60,000 bases of DNA, taken from assembly GCA_903813345.2 (NCBI GenBank), contig CAIIXF020000006.1:9786989-9846988 (forward strand), in the 5' to 3' direction. The position numbers were made by a program, and so were the translations under genes. The notes beneath the pieces are model-generated. The model was given only the letters and a program-made list of their open reading frames with translations, did not search any database and was not told where the DNA came from. This DNA is from Owenia fusiformis (taxonomy: Eukaryota; Annelida; Polychaeta; Sabellida; Oweniidae). Of the stretch, positions 10,390 to 21,863 are shown in pieces (position 1 is the stretch's first letter; each line of letters opens with the position of its first letter).

Positions 10390-11530
10390 CTTTGCAGTTG
10401 CATAGTTTCGGTGCAGTAGAATGCACCATGGCATTTGCAGTTCCCTTTGCAGTCACATTTGGTGCATCCACATTTAATTATGACTAAAATGCCTTGGATG
10501 CTTGCAACAGTATTGTCCATCTGGGTACGCACAATCCTGATGCGCTCCTAAACCATCCCCATAGATTTGGTGAAGGAAGAACTGGATCCACTATATACCA
10601 ATGCCCCCATACATGTGCTCCTTGGAGAGCTGCTCGCATGACATGATAAGGGTGCTGCATCGCATGTTGGAGGTACTCTATCGGGAACAATCTGTCATGA
10701 GTGAACATGTGCCTACACATGGTATTGAGATTTGTCTCACTGTTTGTAGGCTGGTAAACTAGGATAATGAACCTCTCAATTACTCAGATGCGAGTAGGTA
10801 GTTACCAGTTTCGCCACCAGGTGTCTGATTCGGGGGAAATAACATGGCAGGGTATTACAAAATTCCCTTAAACTTGAATATTCATCAGTTTTAGTGGTTC
10901 ACTTTTCACATTACCCTTATGTATGTGATAGTTATACAAATTAAAATATGTCCAGTGAAAGAAAATATTATCTGCCCAACACAAGAAAAGATATTTCACT
11001 TTTTGTGGTTTTACAACATGGGGTCTATGGGGAATCTCCCCGACCTAGAAGTCACATTTTCAAAGAAAATTAAATTTTCAAAGTTGATAAACTCTTTTCA
11101 AAACCACATTTTTAGGTGTGATTTTACATGTAGATTCCAAATATGATATCAGTTTGACTGAATTGTGAATTTTTAATGATGTAAATCAAGATTATTTCTA
11201 CTCGCATCTAGACTATTGTGCCCATAACTTCTGTTGTCACGGTTGATGGGCGATCTGCTAGAGTCAAAAGGACACCTGTTAGATCATTACATAAGTTCCA
11301 TTGCTTGAAAACTGTCACCTTGCTATGATGGTAAAGGCCAGATGTGGTATCAGTTTCAGTATGGGCGTGGAATATTGGCAGCACACATGCTCAATCTGTA
11401 GCTCAGAGGCGCAGGATAAGGCTATCACAAGAACATTACTGTCCACTGATCTTATCATAAATGTCCTGCAACCTTTTCCGACACCATGAGACACATGTAT
11501 CTGCCTCATGACATTGTTAATTTTCCACAT
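10390..11530 (-). pseudogene. Left-arm copy of an element-borne gene (HALTG-DTTS / Cys-rich type), broken
   Basis: On the minus strand 11530-11315 reads HGVGKGCRTFMIRSVDSN followed by VLVIALSCASELQIE. This matches the right-arm copy and the pattern ADTRM-LH...RKVLIRTVDTDVVVLA of uncharacterised invertebrate mobile-element proteins. After the interruption, 10600-10390 reads into a Cys-rich tail (IKCGCTKCDCKGNCKCHG type). The gene is split by the insertion at about 10620-11240 and by stops. The catalytic role of this family is not known to me. Confidence 0.6.
10786..11209. mobile_element. Nested 424-base element with TIR AGATGCGAGTAG
   Basis: AGATGCGAGTAG at 10786-10797 is inverted as CTACTCGCATCT at 11198-11209. 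It lies inside the segment that interrupts the left arm of the large palindrome. About 60 bases of its right end, read on the minus strand, match 32864-32920 on the plus strand, so the family has another member here. The short ORF at 10919-11146 is not recognised and is probably chance. Confidence 0.5.
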
Positions 11531-11999
11531 TTGGATAGTAATATTCCACTGAACCCAGCATATGGGGTTTATGTATCCCAGCAGGACGTGTTCAAAATAC
11601 TAGTATATAGATTTTAAATCAAGACACCATATTTTACTGATTAAATTGTTAGGTCAAGGTTATACAGAATGTACTTGTTAAAAGCTTAAAATCCTATCTG
11701 GGCTTTGCTGAAACATACAAGTTAATTCAAATTAATTTCAAAGTTTCAAGTTTTACCACTTGAGATGCTGAAGGATGTAGGAATTGTGCAAAGAGCTCTA
11801 TCTTTCAAGAACGTCTTGCCAATTGCTTGGTAGTTTGGTGTTAGGATAGGATTTCTCAGAAACAATGACAACAAGATAGAGTTCTTTGCACTACTAGCAA
11901 CTTTTACAAGACATACTATGGCAGAAGATAGAATCTTTGTCTCAACCATTGAAGGAGAGTGCATCAGTAATCCTGCTATGCCTTAATAGTCCCTGCTCC

Positions 12000-12566
12000 C
12001 AGGAAGAGGCGGATACACATATGTTTTTGGATGTGTGTCATGGTGTCGGAAAAGGTTGCAGGACATTTATGGTAAGATCGGTGGACAGTAATGTTATGAT
12101 AGCCTAATAGCCTGTGCCTCTGAGCTACAGATTGAGAGCTATGTAGCATTTTCAAAGGCAAAACTAACACTTCATTCCAATTTATGAATTTGCTTGAGCA
12201 CTACGCTGCCAATGTTCCACGCCCTTACTGGAACTGATACCACATCTGGATTTTACCATCATAGCAAGGTGACAGTTTTCAAGCATTTGAACTTATGTAA
12301 TGATCTTACAGGTGCCCTTTTGACAAGAAGCACATGTATGGGGGCAATGGTATATAGTGGATCCAGTTCTTCCTTCACCAAGCCTATGGGGATGGTTTAG
12401 GATCCCATCAGGATTGTGGGAGCCCAGATGGACAATATTGCCCAAGCATCCAAAGCATGTAAAGTCATAATTAAATGTGGATGCACCAAATTTGACTGCA
12501 AAGGGAACTGCAAATGCCATGGTGCATTCTACTGCATCAAACTATGTACCTGCAAAGGAAATTGAA
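12000..12566 (+). pseudogene. Right-arm copy of the element-borne gene (HALTG-DTTS / Cys-rich type), broken
   Basis: Plus-strand fragments in order: a GVGKGCRTFMVRSVDSN block near 12040-12090, FHALTGTDTTSGFYHHSK from about 12210, then CGCTKFDCKGNCKCHGAFYC to a TGA near 12565. HALTGCDTTS followed by a CxC-rich tail recurs in invertebrate transposable-element proteins; here Cys is Thr (GTDTTS). Several stops and frame changes make it a pseudogene. It runs head-to-head with the left-arm copy. Confidence 0.6.
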
Positions 12567-13536
12567 GCAATTAACCAAAATAAAGTATTATCTTAGGGGT
12601 ATCAATGCTGAAAATGTATCAAGTATCAATGTGATGATTATTTCTTGTTTACTTAATCTCAGAACTGAAACATGAATTGCAATTTGATATACATAAGACA
12701 AGAAATGTCCCATCATGCTTTACACAAGAGACTAAAATTTTTTAAGTGAGCAACTATAAAGCTTTATAAATTACAAAAGACATATATATTGATTTTCTTC
12801 AAGTACATATAGTGGATATATAGTGAAATTCTTACGAGAAACATTGCTATTTTAAGATGTTGCTAGGTCGTTGCTAGGCAAATTTAATCTTTGTTTCAAG
12901 CCGTTGCTAGGGAAAATGGTCAGACATAACTGCATCAATACATTTGCTATATGTTAAGAAATAATGTGGAAGAGATCCAAAAGCAGTGAACATATAATAT
13001 TATATGGTCTGCAAATGTCAAAATGGGCATTGTAACCTGTTGCCATGTTGTTGCTATGTAACATGGTGATGTCACTTCTGTAAATATGTTAAAATTGTTG
13101 TATTTTAGGATAAGAATACTTTTTTGTAATGGTCTCATAGCATCCTAGCATATATTAAGTGGATTTATATTGTAAAATATGTTATTTTAGGCGGTTGCTA
13201 TGTGGTTGCTAGGCAAATATATGATATCACAAAAAATCAAACCCCTAAGATTAGAGTTTATCCTAGGATCTAACTTTGTGCCAAGTTTTGTTCCTCAATT
13301 CCCATTCTCCATTGGTGAAATATAGTGAGATAAGGAGTTTGGAATTTGAATTTTCTATTAAAATCGTGTTAAAAAGCAGAAATAACAGGTATCCTGTGTA
13401 ATCTCAATTATTTTTCTAAAAAGGGCTTTAGAAAAAGGGCCCTGTCTCTTAAATATCTTTAAATACATAAAGCTATAAGAAAAAACTCAAAAACAAACTT
13501 TAGTATGAAAACGCAAGATCATTCACCAATTGATCC

Positions 13537-14489
13537 CGCTAATATAAATGTTTAAGATGTTATGTGGAGATTTTCAATTGAAAGTACTGATCAATATGTA
13601 CCATATCTATTTTTATGAAGTAAAGTTTCAAGATATTTTAAAACTAAATTGTATTTCTTTGGAATGTGTTTGTTTGAAAAATGTCAACTATGTATCTCAT
13701 GTAATTCTATACTTAACCTTTGTGATGAATAAGTGTTTTATTTAGCTAAACCCTTTTTATTTTAAAAAATACTTAAAAAGGGTGGCTGAGTGGTTGGAAG
13801 ATCCACCAGTAGATAATGAAGTGGGTTATGCGTAGAATTATTGTAAAACTTCCGATGGCTTTCCTTACTTTTTATTAACTGGTCTTTATATTACACATTG
13901 TGTTGTAAAAAATTAATGAATTTGTTTAGATATGTATGGTTGATCTTTGAACAATTTGTTAATTGTAAAGGTATAGTACATATTACTAGGCACTTTCATT
14001 GGAAGGTCTAGTTATGTATCAAATCCCTGCACCCCTCTCCTCAGTTCTCTTCCGTGAACCATTTTGTTAGGAAAGTCGAGAGAAGGGGGGTTGAACAGAG
14101 GTTTGAGGTAGTTCTATGAAACTCTCCAATTTAGGATGAGGAAAGCATTTTTGAAGACTGTCGAAGAAATATATATATATTGATTTTTAAAACTATTATG
14201 ATTTGTTGTTTGTGAACTTTCATTTACATGAACCAAAGGATTGGTGCAAATTTCCCCACATCATGTTAAAATGGTAAAAATGCACATATCCTAATTGAGT
14301 AGCCTTAGACAACCAATGTGATTTTTGTGAATGATGGAATCCTCAGTAAATGAATAAATGATTTTAAATAACCCCACAGAAAAACTATTTTTATCAGTGT
14401 TACCTAGGTTTTACTTTCTAATTCATTTGGTATACCAGAATCCTTACCCAGAGCTCCAAAATCCAGAATATCTTCTTTTGAAGGAGGTA
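13537..14489. other. Spacer; possible tRNA-like A-box remnant
   Basis: No gene was seen. TGGCTGAGTGGTTGG at about 13783-13797 resembles a pol III A-box as in tRNA-derived SINEs, but I see no B-box, so it is a weak remnant at best. Confidence 0.3.
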
Positions 14490-14850
14490 CGGATTGGGGC
14501 GTAGCCAAGATCTTAAATTAGGTGAGCCAAAAATTAAAATTTTAAGCCCCATTTTTAATATTTTAGACTTGAATCAAAGAATAAGGCCATAAATGCCAAG
14601 TAATGCCCAAAAAGTTCCATTAATCAAGCCCTAGAAATTTTTGGGGATCCTAGGGGGAGGGAAATAGATGGCAACCCTGAAAATCCAGACGGGAAAGTGG
14701 ACAAAAACGTCTGCACTTGCGCAGAGGAAAAAATTGGGCCCAAATTTTGAAAAATAATGCCCCAATTTAAAAAAACAATACCCATTAATGCCAGTTTTTA
14801 ATCTAAATTGCCTAGTTTATGTGGGGAAGAGCAAAGAAAGCAAAAAAGAT
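14490..14850. mobile_element. Degenerate member of a GGGCCCAAATTTTG repeat family
   Basis: It contains GGGCCCAAATTTTGAAAAAT followed by AATGCCCCAATTT, and starts near GGGGCGTAGCCAAGAT. The same core appears at 16297-16790, 19800-19980 and 21650-21863, the last of which ends in GGATCCGCCACTG, a common hAT-type terminus. It is non-coding and probably an old non-autonomous DNA element. Confidence 0.45.
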
Positions 14851-15054
14851 ACATGTAGGTCCACATTTTTAGTAGATATCACTTCAGTCTAAAATCATCG
14901 TCTATAGTAATTTGACACCACCTTCTAATTTGCCTCACTGATATTTCATTGTTTCTCCAAACATATTCTCTCAAAATGAGGTAATTAGGGTGATGAGCAG
15001 GAAAATTCTGTGGGCAATTTCAGTCAAAAAAGAAAATGAGTGACAACTTACACT

Positions 15055-15245
15055 TTCTCCGAGTGTAGGATGATATGCATATGGATGTTAGATATTTATA
15101 GGATATCCTATGATTTTGAGGAATATCATTTTTATCTACGAGGTGATATTGATATCTGCACGAGAGAGCGAAGCGAACGAGTGCATATATCAATATCACA
15201 GAGTACAGTAGATTAAAATGATATTCTGAAAAAATCATTGGATGT
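15055..15245. repeat. Imperfect foldback with GAGCGAAGCGAACGAG centre
   Basis: The arms TATGATTTTGAGGAATATCA and GATATTGATATCTGCACGAG pair with the inverted sequence to the right (GAGTGCATATATCAATATCA, then ATGATATTCTG). The loop is AGAGCGAAGCGAAC. It is probably a small MITE directly abutting the next one. Confidence 0.55.
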
Positions 15246-15251
15246 TCTTAT

Positions 15252-15520
15252 TATCCTACACTTACAAGGAGTGTACTAAATGTATAATATCATTGCAAAA
15301 TGAATTTCATGCCAAATAGAGTCAATTTGGCGGGAAATCAACAAGCGGAGTATATCGTCACAATATCCTCCGCATATTGGGTTTTCCGGAGTATATCGTC
15401 ATGATATCCTCCGCCCGGAGTATATCGTTACGATATCCTCCGGATATTCATTTTGCCAATAAATATCAAATTTATTTTTTAATGTTATTATACATTTAGT
15501 ACACTGAGTGTAGGATAATT
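15252..15520. mobile_element. MITE with 32-base TIR and three internal hairpins
   Basis: The ends TATCCTACACTTACAAGGAG and TGTACTAAATGTATAATATC at left are inverted at right (ATTATACATTTAGTACACTG, then AGTGTAGGATAA). Inside are three near-identical hairpins of the form CGGAGTATATCGT-N-ACGATATCCTCCG at about 15344-15372, 15389-15413 and 15415-15442. Confidence 0.65.
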
Positions 15521-16296
15521 ATAAATAAAACCTGGCACTTTTGATATGCTGGCTCATCCATAACATGTTTGAAACTGGACATTGTTCATTTTCCAAACTC
15601 GAAAATGTTCTAACTGGCAGCAGTGCATCCTATTGTTCTAACTGGCAGCAGTATATCCTACCTTGTTATATATTAATACTTCAAAATGCATACTAGTATA
15701 TCCCCGGTAGAATTGTCTGCTTTTGAAAGTTCGTTCGGTGTATCTAAATTTCTGATTGATTAGTTAAATAGATGTCGCCCAAATAATCAAATTATTTTTT
15801 GCTTCCGGAATTGAAAAGATTAGGGATGATCGAAAGTTACAAATTCAAGGATTATAGCTGACTTATGGGATTAAAACTAACAAAACCACTTCCAGTGTTT
15901 TCCTAGATAGTTAAGTGCATAATATAATTCAATACAATAGTGGATTATAGACGGGAATTACTCAAAACAAACTTAAAAAGAATATGGTGAGTTTTTTATG
16001 ATTTTTTAATTTTTTTTCTTTTGAAACTTTTTATAATATTTAGATTATGTTTAGATCTAAACCAGCTCTATTCTTCTTACTTATTCTTCCCTATATTCAA
16101 ATTTCATCCAGAGCCCTGGTTATGTAGTGCTTGATGATTTTTGATGCATATGTGCAGATTCCATATTTGGGCTAGGTGCATAGATGCAACCCACCTGTGG
16201 GGTCTTTATAATGAATCTAATATAGAAGGTGACCCCACATGTAAGTCAAAACTCCAAACAGCAGTCCAGAGTCGGTGCATCACTGTCTAGATTCAG

Positions 16297-16790
16297 GGGC
16301 GGATCTGGGAACCAACAAGGGGGGGGCTAAATTTCAGTAGTAGAGAAAAACTTCGTGTTCGGGCGGAAAAAATTGTGGGCCCCTAAAACTCAAAAGTGGG
16401 CCCAAATTTTGAGAAATAAAGCCCTAATAGGCTAGTATGTATCTAACAGACTGACTAGAAGTCAGTCTGTTATGATGTACTACTGTCCTGTGGAAATTGC
16501 AGTGAAATTTTTTGCACACTTGAAATTATCAATTAGACGAACCATTTCTTCAATAAAATAAACATTACAAAAATGCAATTAAGTAGTAAGGTACAATTAA
16601 ATACAATAAAAAGTAACACAGCATACTGTCAAGAGGAAATAAAGCTTAAGTTGAAGTAACAAATGTGCAAATTAGTTTTACCCAATCGGCCATTTCGAAT
16701 AGCAATTCCTATATAAACAAATATTTTATATATTTGTTCTGGGCCCCCAGCCCCCCTCCCCAGGACTTATAGTTCTCCGCGCCAATGACC
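16297..16790. mobile_element. GGGCGGATCTGGGA-ended element of the GGGCCCAAATTTTG family
   Basis: It begins CAGGGGCGGATCTGGGA with a G-run and holds GGGCCCAAATTTTGAGAAAT. It ends in a C-rich block (CCCCCAGCCCCCCTCCCCAG) that is an approximate inversion of the start. No coding sequence was seen. Confidence 0.45.
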
Positions 16791-16830
16791 CAATGACTGA
16801 AGTGCGTGTTCAAAAAGTTCACCATATATA

Positions 16831-17222
16831 TCACTACCCTTTGCATTCGTTTGACTTCACTTCTTAAAAGAGAGCTTCGTCTTCACTCTTTCAAACTAAA
16901 ATAAACCTGTGAACTCACCGCGCCAATCAGTGTTCGTCGGCCAAATTTGACCGACGTTCTATATATGGTCATTCCTTCTGACGTCATCGTTGAGCCCGGA
17001 ATTGACCAATGACATGCGCATATTTAATTAGAACGCATTTGGCGTATGTTTGTTCAGGCTCGCTGAATGGTGGAAGAAAGGTCAGCGCATAGGTCAGAAG
17101 TGATTTATATTATTACCCAAACTGTCACCGGTACCCGTCGTGGGGGCGGGGCTACTAAACTGTAATATGGTCTCTACTAGGCAGAGTGTAGTTTAACTAG
17201 ACTCTGCACGCAGGGTAATATA
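16831..17222. mobile_element. TTACCCT-ended MITE with internal insertion
   Basis: The left part (ACCCTTTGCATTCGTTTGAC, then TTCACTTCTTAAAAGAGAGC) and right part (GTAGTTTAACTAGACTCTGC, then GCAGGGTAA) together equal the compact 76-base MITE at 37733-37808. About 300 bases of unrelated sequence sit between the halves, so a second insertion has split this copy. Confidence 0.5.
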
Positions 17223-17239
17223 TCACTCCTTTACATAGA

Positions 17240-20200
17240 ACTGAGAACCATGCTATACTATACTTTGTTTTCCCATGCTACCCAATACCTTATATGTGAT
17301 AATATACAGCATAGGTGATTGAGCAATAAAGACAAAATTCTCTTACATCTCCCTCCTGTAACCCTTTTCAAAATTTTAATTTCACATCTTTAAATTAAAA
17401 GATAGCTTCATCTGCTACTACCCCAGGACTTCAGGGTACCAAGTTGTTTAGCCAAGATACCTAAACTGAGCCAAAGTCATAGTGTCCTTAAAACCCTGCT
17501 CTACTTTTAGCCAAGTTACCTATTAGTCTACTGACTAAGTGTATTATTGTATTGCTAACGTTGATTACAACCAATGAGAGGTTTAGCAATTATTAAGGTA
17601 GAGTATTACTATTAATATCACTGGGAGGAAATGATTAATTTTAACAATAAGATAATCATAGTTTAATAGCAATCATATGAATAGTGCAGCAATCTGGCTT
17701 GATTTCAATCTGTTGCTTTTGATTTCCCATAGACATATATAAGGTTACATTTTCCTTATTGATGATTGATTTGCTTCTAAATGACTCAGTTCATGTCACT
17801 TTCCATTATATCCTATTAACTCCATTAAGTATAGTACCTTATTAGAAAAAACTAGTCATTGAGCTTATTCATTGTGTATGCATGGTAAAAATGGTTATGA
17901 GATTTGTTGTAGTTTGCAGAGTTGAGAAAAGGGGAAATTTCTCAATCTGTAACTTGAGTATCATATTTGTTATTTTACAATGTTACCTCGGGCAGTTTCA
18001 ACCACATTGGTGTTTTGGTCACTTTGTAAGACATCATTATGTGTCTGGATACAATGATGGCTTCATATTGATTTATAACCCATGCTTTGCGTATCAATCT
18101 TGAAACTCTAGACAATTATTTTCTGTAAAAAAGTACCCCAAGCGAAGAGTATAGCTATAACATACTTTTAGTCTTGGGGTATATTCTTATGTACACGCCA
18201 TCCCCCCCTCCCCACCATTGCATCCATACAATATCAGAAAGTACTTACTGCATAATACAGGGGTTACTACTTTCTGACTAGGATTGACATGTTGACAGAT
18301 TGAAGCTTATGAGATCTTAATAAGCACAAATGTAGCTTTATCCTTCATTGTCGTTGAATATAGAGTAAATGTCAGTACTTCTGCTTCAAGTCTCTGGACC
18401 TCAGCCCCTATATCCCCGATATACTTCAACACTTGTGGTTGTGGTGTTGGGGGGGGGGGGTTGTAGCTAGACTAAAATGTCAGTTCCTTTTGAATGCATT
18501 AAGTTCTCTGACTGCTATTCTGTTGTGGAGATCAATTTTGAACAATCTTATCTGATTGGGTATTAAGACTAAATCTAAGGATTATCTCTATGAGTGTAGG
18601 CGAAGTTCTCTTTTAAAGAAGTGAAATGAAACTATTTGAACGGAGTGGCAATACATCCTTGCACCATTCCTTGGGAATTTCACTTGCACTCTGGAAACAA
18701 ACCAATATGACATTTAGTTTATCTAGTTATGTGAGACAGGAAGCTTCAGTTTTACATGCGACTGATTGAATTGAATGTGTTATTATTTTATTGCGTCTGG
18801 TCAATCATCTGAATGCAAGTAGAGGGGGATTTTTAAATTAATTACCTCTTGCAGCTAAGTATAGCTTACTATCATTGAGAGTTCATAGCAAGTATAATCC
18901 AACATTTATGTAACCTGAATCCAAATTGGTTTAGTACACTACCCTCTGACTGCTATGAATTATTTTATGGTTTATATGTTGATGAGTTTGTGAAGATCTT
19001 AATAATCTCTGGTGTGGCTATCATGGTCTTTGATGGGTGTTTGAATGAGAGATGAATGAAGTGATTTTTCACATTTTATCCTGATTGAATAAAGGCTGGA
19101 TCGAGGAATCCTCTTAAATTTAAGAGTGTAGACAAGTAGAGTTCTTGAAAGGGGTAACTCAAAGCATTTGCATATCTATACATAAATTATATATCTCCCC
19201 CAGGTATAAATGATAAAAAAGAACTTTAAGAAATGAATATTTTTTTATAAATCTTAATGAGAACAAAACATCATTTTGATTTATCAGAGTCTCGTTTTGT
19301 CTAAAGCTTGTGAAAGATCTGTCTATTTCAAGGAATTGACAATACATGCTGTGGATCACACAATGGCAAACATATCTTTGTTTATGTCTCTATGATTGTG
19401 TATCTTGTGTGGGTGTTATTAGAGGGAAAAGACTCGGGTGTGCAAGGTATTGATACAAGATGATTCTGTTACTTCTAGAATCAGAAATTGTATGTGGAAT
19501 CATGCCTGACAAAATGACTTGATCCAGCTTAGAGATATGATTGATATGTGAGGATATTAGATTTTTCCTAGATGATGAGGTTGTTATTATAGGGATATAA
19601 TGAATCGTAGTTTGATAATGATAATATTGTTTAAAGTAAAGTTATTAGCCATATTTTTGAGAAATTGACTCAAAATTACCCTGGGCACAGAATCTATAAC
19701 TGTAGGTAAAGCTCTCTTTATAGATGTCAAACAAAGCAAAGGGTAAGTCTAGATCTCGATATTTGGTTCATAAGCTAAACTGCTATGCAGGCTTTTGGCA
19801 GTTTGAAAAAATCTTTCCTCGCTTGAGAATTTAAGGCCCATATTTGTGATAATTTGGTCTAGAATTAAAAATAAGACCCAATAATAGGTCCAGTAATGGC
19901 CAAAAGGGCCCACTTATTGGAACTCTTAAAAAATTTTGGGCCTTGAATTTTTTTCCCAGGGTGCATCTCCCTAATCTGCCAGTGGTCTCATCATCATAGC
20001 TTACACTTGAATTCTCAAAGCCTAGCTTCTAAACCTACTTCTTAAATCCAAATTTCCTCCTTAGCACCATGAACGATATCTCTGCGGATTGACCCAATAT
20101 GCACCCCCCCCCTTGCGGACAGCCATGATAACAACCATTATGTTGCATTATCAATCACAAGATTGAAAATATTAGCATCAGAAGTTGAACATCAGAAAAC

Positions 20201-20286
20201 AATTAGTATAATATTCTTTTATTGATTAAATAGCATGGCATCAACAGAATGGGAGAGAATAGAACACACCAAAGGCGAGTGGTTAG
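17240..20286. other. Long gene-free stretch
   Basis: No exon was recognised. Small items: a hairpin with ACCCCAAG and CTTGGGGT near 18136 and 18171; a poly-G run near 18450; and a degenerate copy of the GGGCCC repeat at 19800-19980. The ORF at 17882-18103 has no recognisable domain and is probably chance. Confidence 0.45.
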
Positions 20287-20390
20287 CCTAGCTACAAGCC
20301 CTTGTGACCCCTCCCAACTTTATATCCCTTTGTGAGTTGTGTAGTCAATTAGAGGGAGGGGGTCACAGGGGCTTGCAGCTAGACTAGGAA
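20287..20390. repeat. Short foldback with about 30-base arms
   Basis: CCTAGCTACAAGCCCTTGTG followed by ACCCCTCCC is inverted as GGGAGGGGGTCACAGGGGCT followed by TGCAGCTAGACTAGG, with a loop of about 40 bases. It is a likely hairpin MITE. No target duplication is clear. Confidence 0.6.
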
Positions 20391-20924
20391 TGGCATTCTG
20401 ATACTCAAAGCATCTTTCTGTTTCACCATCTCAGGACTGAGAAGAAATGAGATGTCATTAAGTCTTACATGAACCCCTTTTCCCCATCCGCCATTGTCTG
20501 CAAGATGTGAGGTTAAGGGCTTGATGCAAGAGTATAAGACTAAGTTAGTGGAAGAATTCATGTACTTCTCTTAAAAAAAGTAGAAATAAAACATAAAATG
20601 TATTATTTAGCATTTAGCCATGTAAACAGCCAAAAAACGTATCCAAAACTATAAAATCTACACATGCTAAAGCTTGACAAAATGCTTATGGTTTTCTGCT
20701 TGTATGTAGGACTAATGTAGATATGTTACCTTGTTTCTATACAGATTTACAAGGAGATTTACTTGGACTTAGGTATGTTTATTTTTGCCTTACAAGCCCC
20801 TAGAGTCCACACTATCTTGTTTTCCACACAATCTGCTGTAGATAAATCCCAGTTGCTTCATAAGGCAGAGTAAACAATGCTGTCTCATCACTGAAATATC
20901 AATATAACACATGCTCTGCATATT
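20391..20924. other. Spacer with one low-confidence microexon-like site
   Basis: The 28-base segment 20745-20772 lies between TTTCTATACAG and GTATGT and is open in one frame (IYKEIYLDL). This is too short to call without transcripts. Confidence 0.2.
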
Positions 20925-21595
20925 CATGCATTTTGGGTCTACTTTTATTTGATCTAAAATTGGTCATTATGCATTTTAGGCTACTTTTATTTGACATAGA
21001 ATTGGTCCTCATGCATTTTGGGTTTAGTTTTGTTTGACATAAAATTGGTCTTCATGCATTTTGGGTCTACTTTTATTTAATATAGAATTGGTCTTCATGT
21101 ATTTTGGGTCTACTTTAATTTAATATAGAATTGCTCTTAATGCATTTTGGGTCTACATGTTCTTTTATTTGTTCCCTCATGGACTGCATCTGTACAGAAA
21201 ACATGTTAACCTACGGTATTGAAAATCCCACATTGGATTGGCGGTATATGCATTTTGGGTTTACTTTTATTTGACATAAAATTGGTCTTCATGCATTTTG
21301 GGTCTACTTTTATTTAATATAAAATTGGTCTTCATGCATTTTGGGTTTACTTTTATTTGACATAAAATTGGTCTTCGTGCATTTTGAGTCTACTTTTATT
21401 TAATATAGAATTGGTCTTCATGCATTTTGGGTTTACTTTTATTTGACATAAAATTGGTCTTCGTGCATTTTGAGTCTACTTTTATTTAATATAGAATTGG
21501 TCTTCATGCATTTTGGGTATACTTTTATGTGACATAAAATTGGTCTTCATGCATTTGGGGTCTACATGTACTTTTATTTGATATAGAATTGGTTT
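20925..21595 (+). repeat. Minisatellite of about 43 bases with two alternating unit types
   Basis: Units such as CATGCATTTTGGGTTTACTT followed by TTATTTGACATAAAATTGGT alternate with units having AATATAGAA in place of GACATAAAA. There are about 13-14 copies, interrupted near 21165-21250 by unrelated sequence. Confidence 0.85.
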
Positions 21596-21649
21596 TCTGA
21601 CAGACATGATACAGGAAATTGAAAAGGGAGATCAGAAATGTGCAATTTT

Positions 21650-21863
21650 TGAAAAAGGAATTCAGTGCCATTTTTTAAAATACTTTCTTTGATCTACTAA
21701 GACGATTTGCACCAACATCAATATCGATCACACAAAAATTTTGGGCCCCGAAACCAAAAATTGGGCCCACATTTTGAAAAATCAAGGCCCATTTTTTGAT
21801 AAATTGGCCATAAAAAGGCCAAATTATGCCCAATAGCCCCCCCCCCGGATCCGCCACTGAAGT
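21650..21863. mobile_element. Right-end fragment of a hAT-like GGGCCC-family element
   Basis: It ends CCCCCCCCCGGATCCGCCAC followed by TG, the inverted form of the common CAGTGGCGGATCC terminus. It contains TTGGGCCCACATTTTGAAAA, shared with three other loci here. The left end is not placed. The minus-strand ORF across it is not a gene. Confidence 0.5.

Larger units (their letters stand above)
9362..13536. mobile_element. Large palindromic element (inverted dimer) with about 1.2-kb outer arms
   Basis: The left arm (9362 to about 10620) and right arm (about 12310 to 13536) are inverted copies from the outermost bases (ATCAATTGGTG and CACCAATTGAT) inward, including the GAGACAGGGCCCTTTTTCTA block and the 'CCTAGCAACCACATAGCAAC' block. 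An inner pair (11240-11510 with 12020-12330) continues the palindrome. A short inverted pair around AAGATAGAG near 11790 and 11880 lies close to the centre. The arms carry two opposed, decayed copies of one element gene. A 424-base element interrupts the left arm. No target duplication was identified. Confidence 0.8.

Noticed and set aside
13781-13900. tRNA gene suggested by TGGCTGAGTGGTTGG
   Set aside because: No B-box, anticodon arm or acceptor stem; at most a SINE A-box remnant.
20745-20772. 28-base microexon-like segment between TATACAG and GTATGT
   Set aside because: Too short to support without transcripts; such acceptor-donor pairs arise often by chance in AT-rich DNA.
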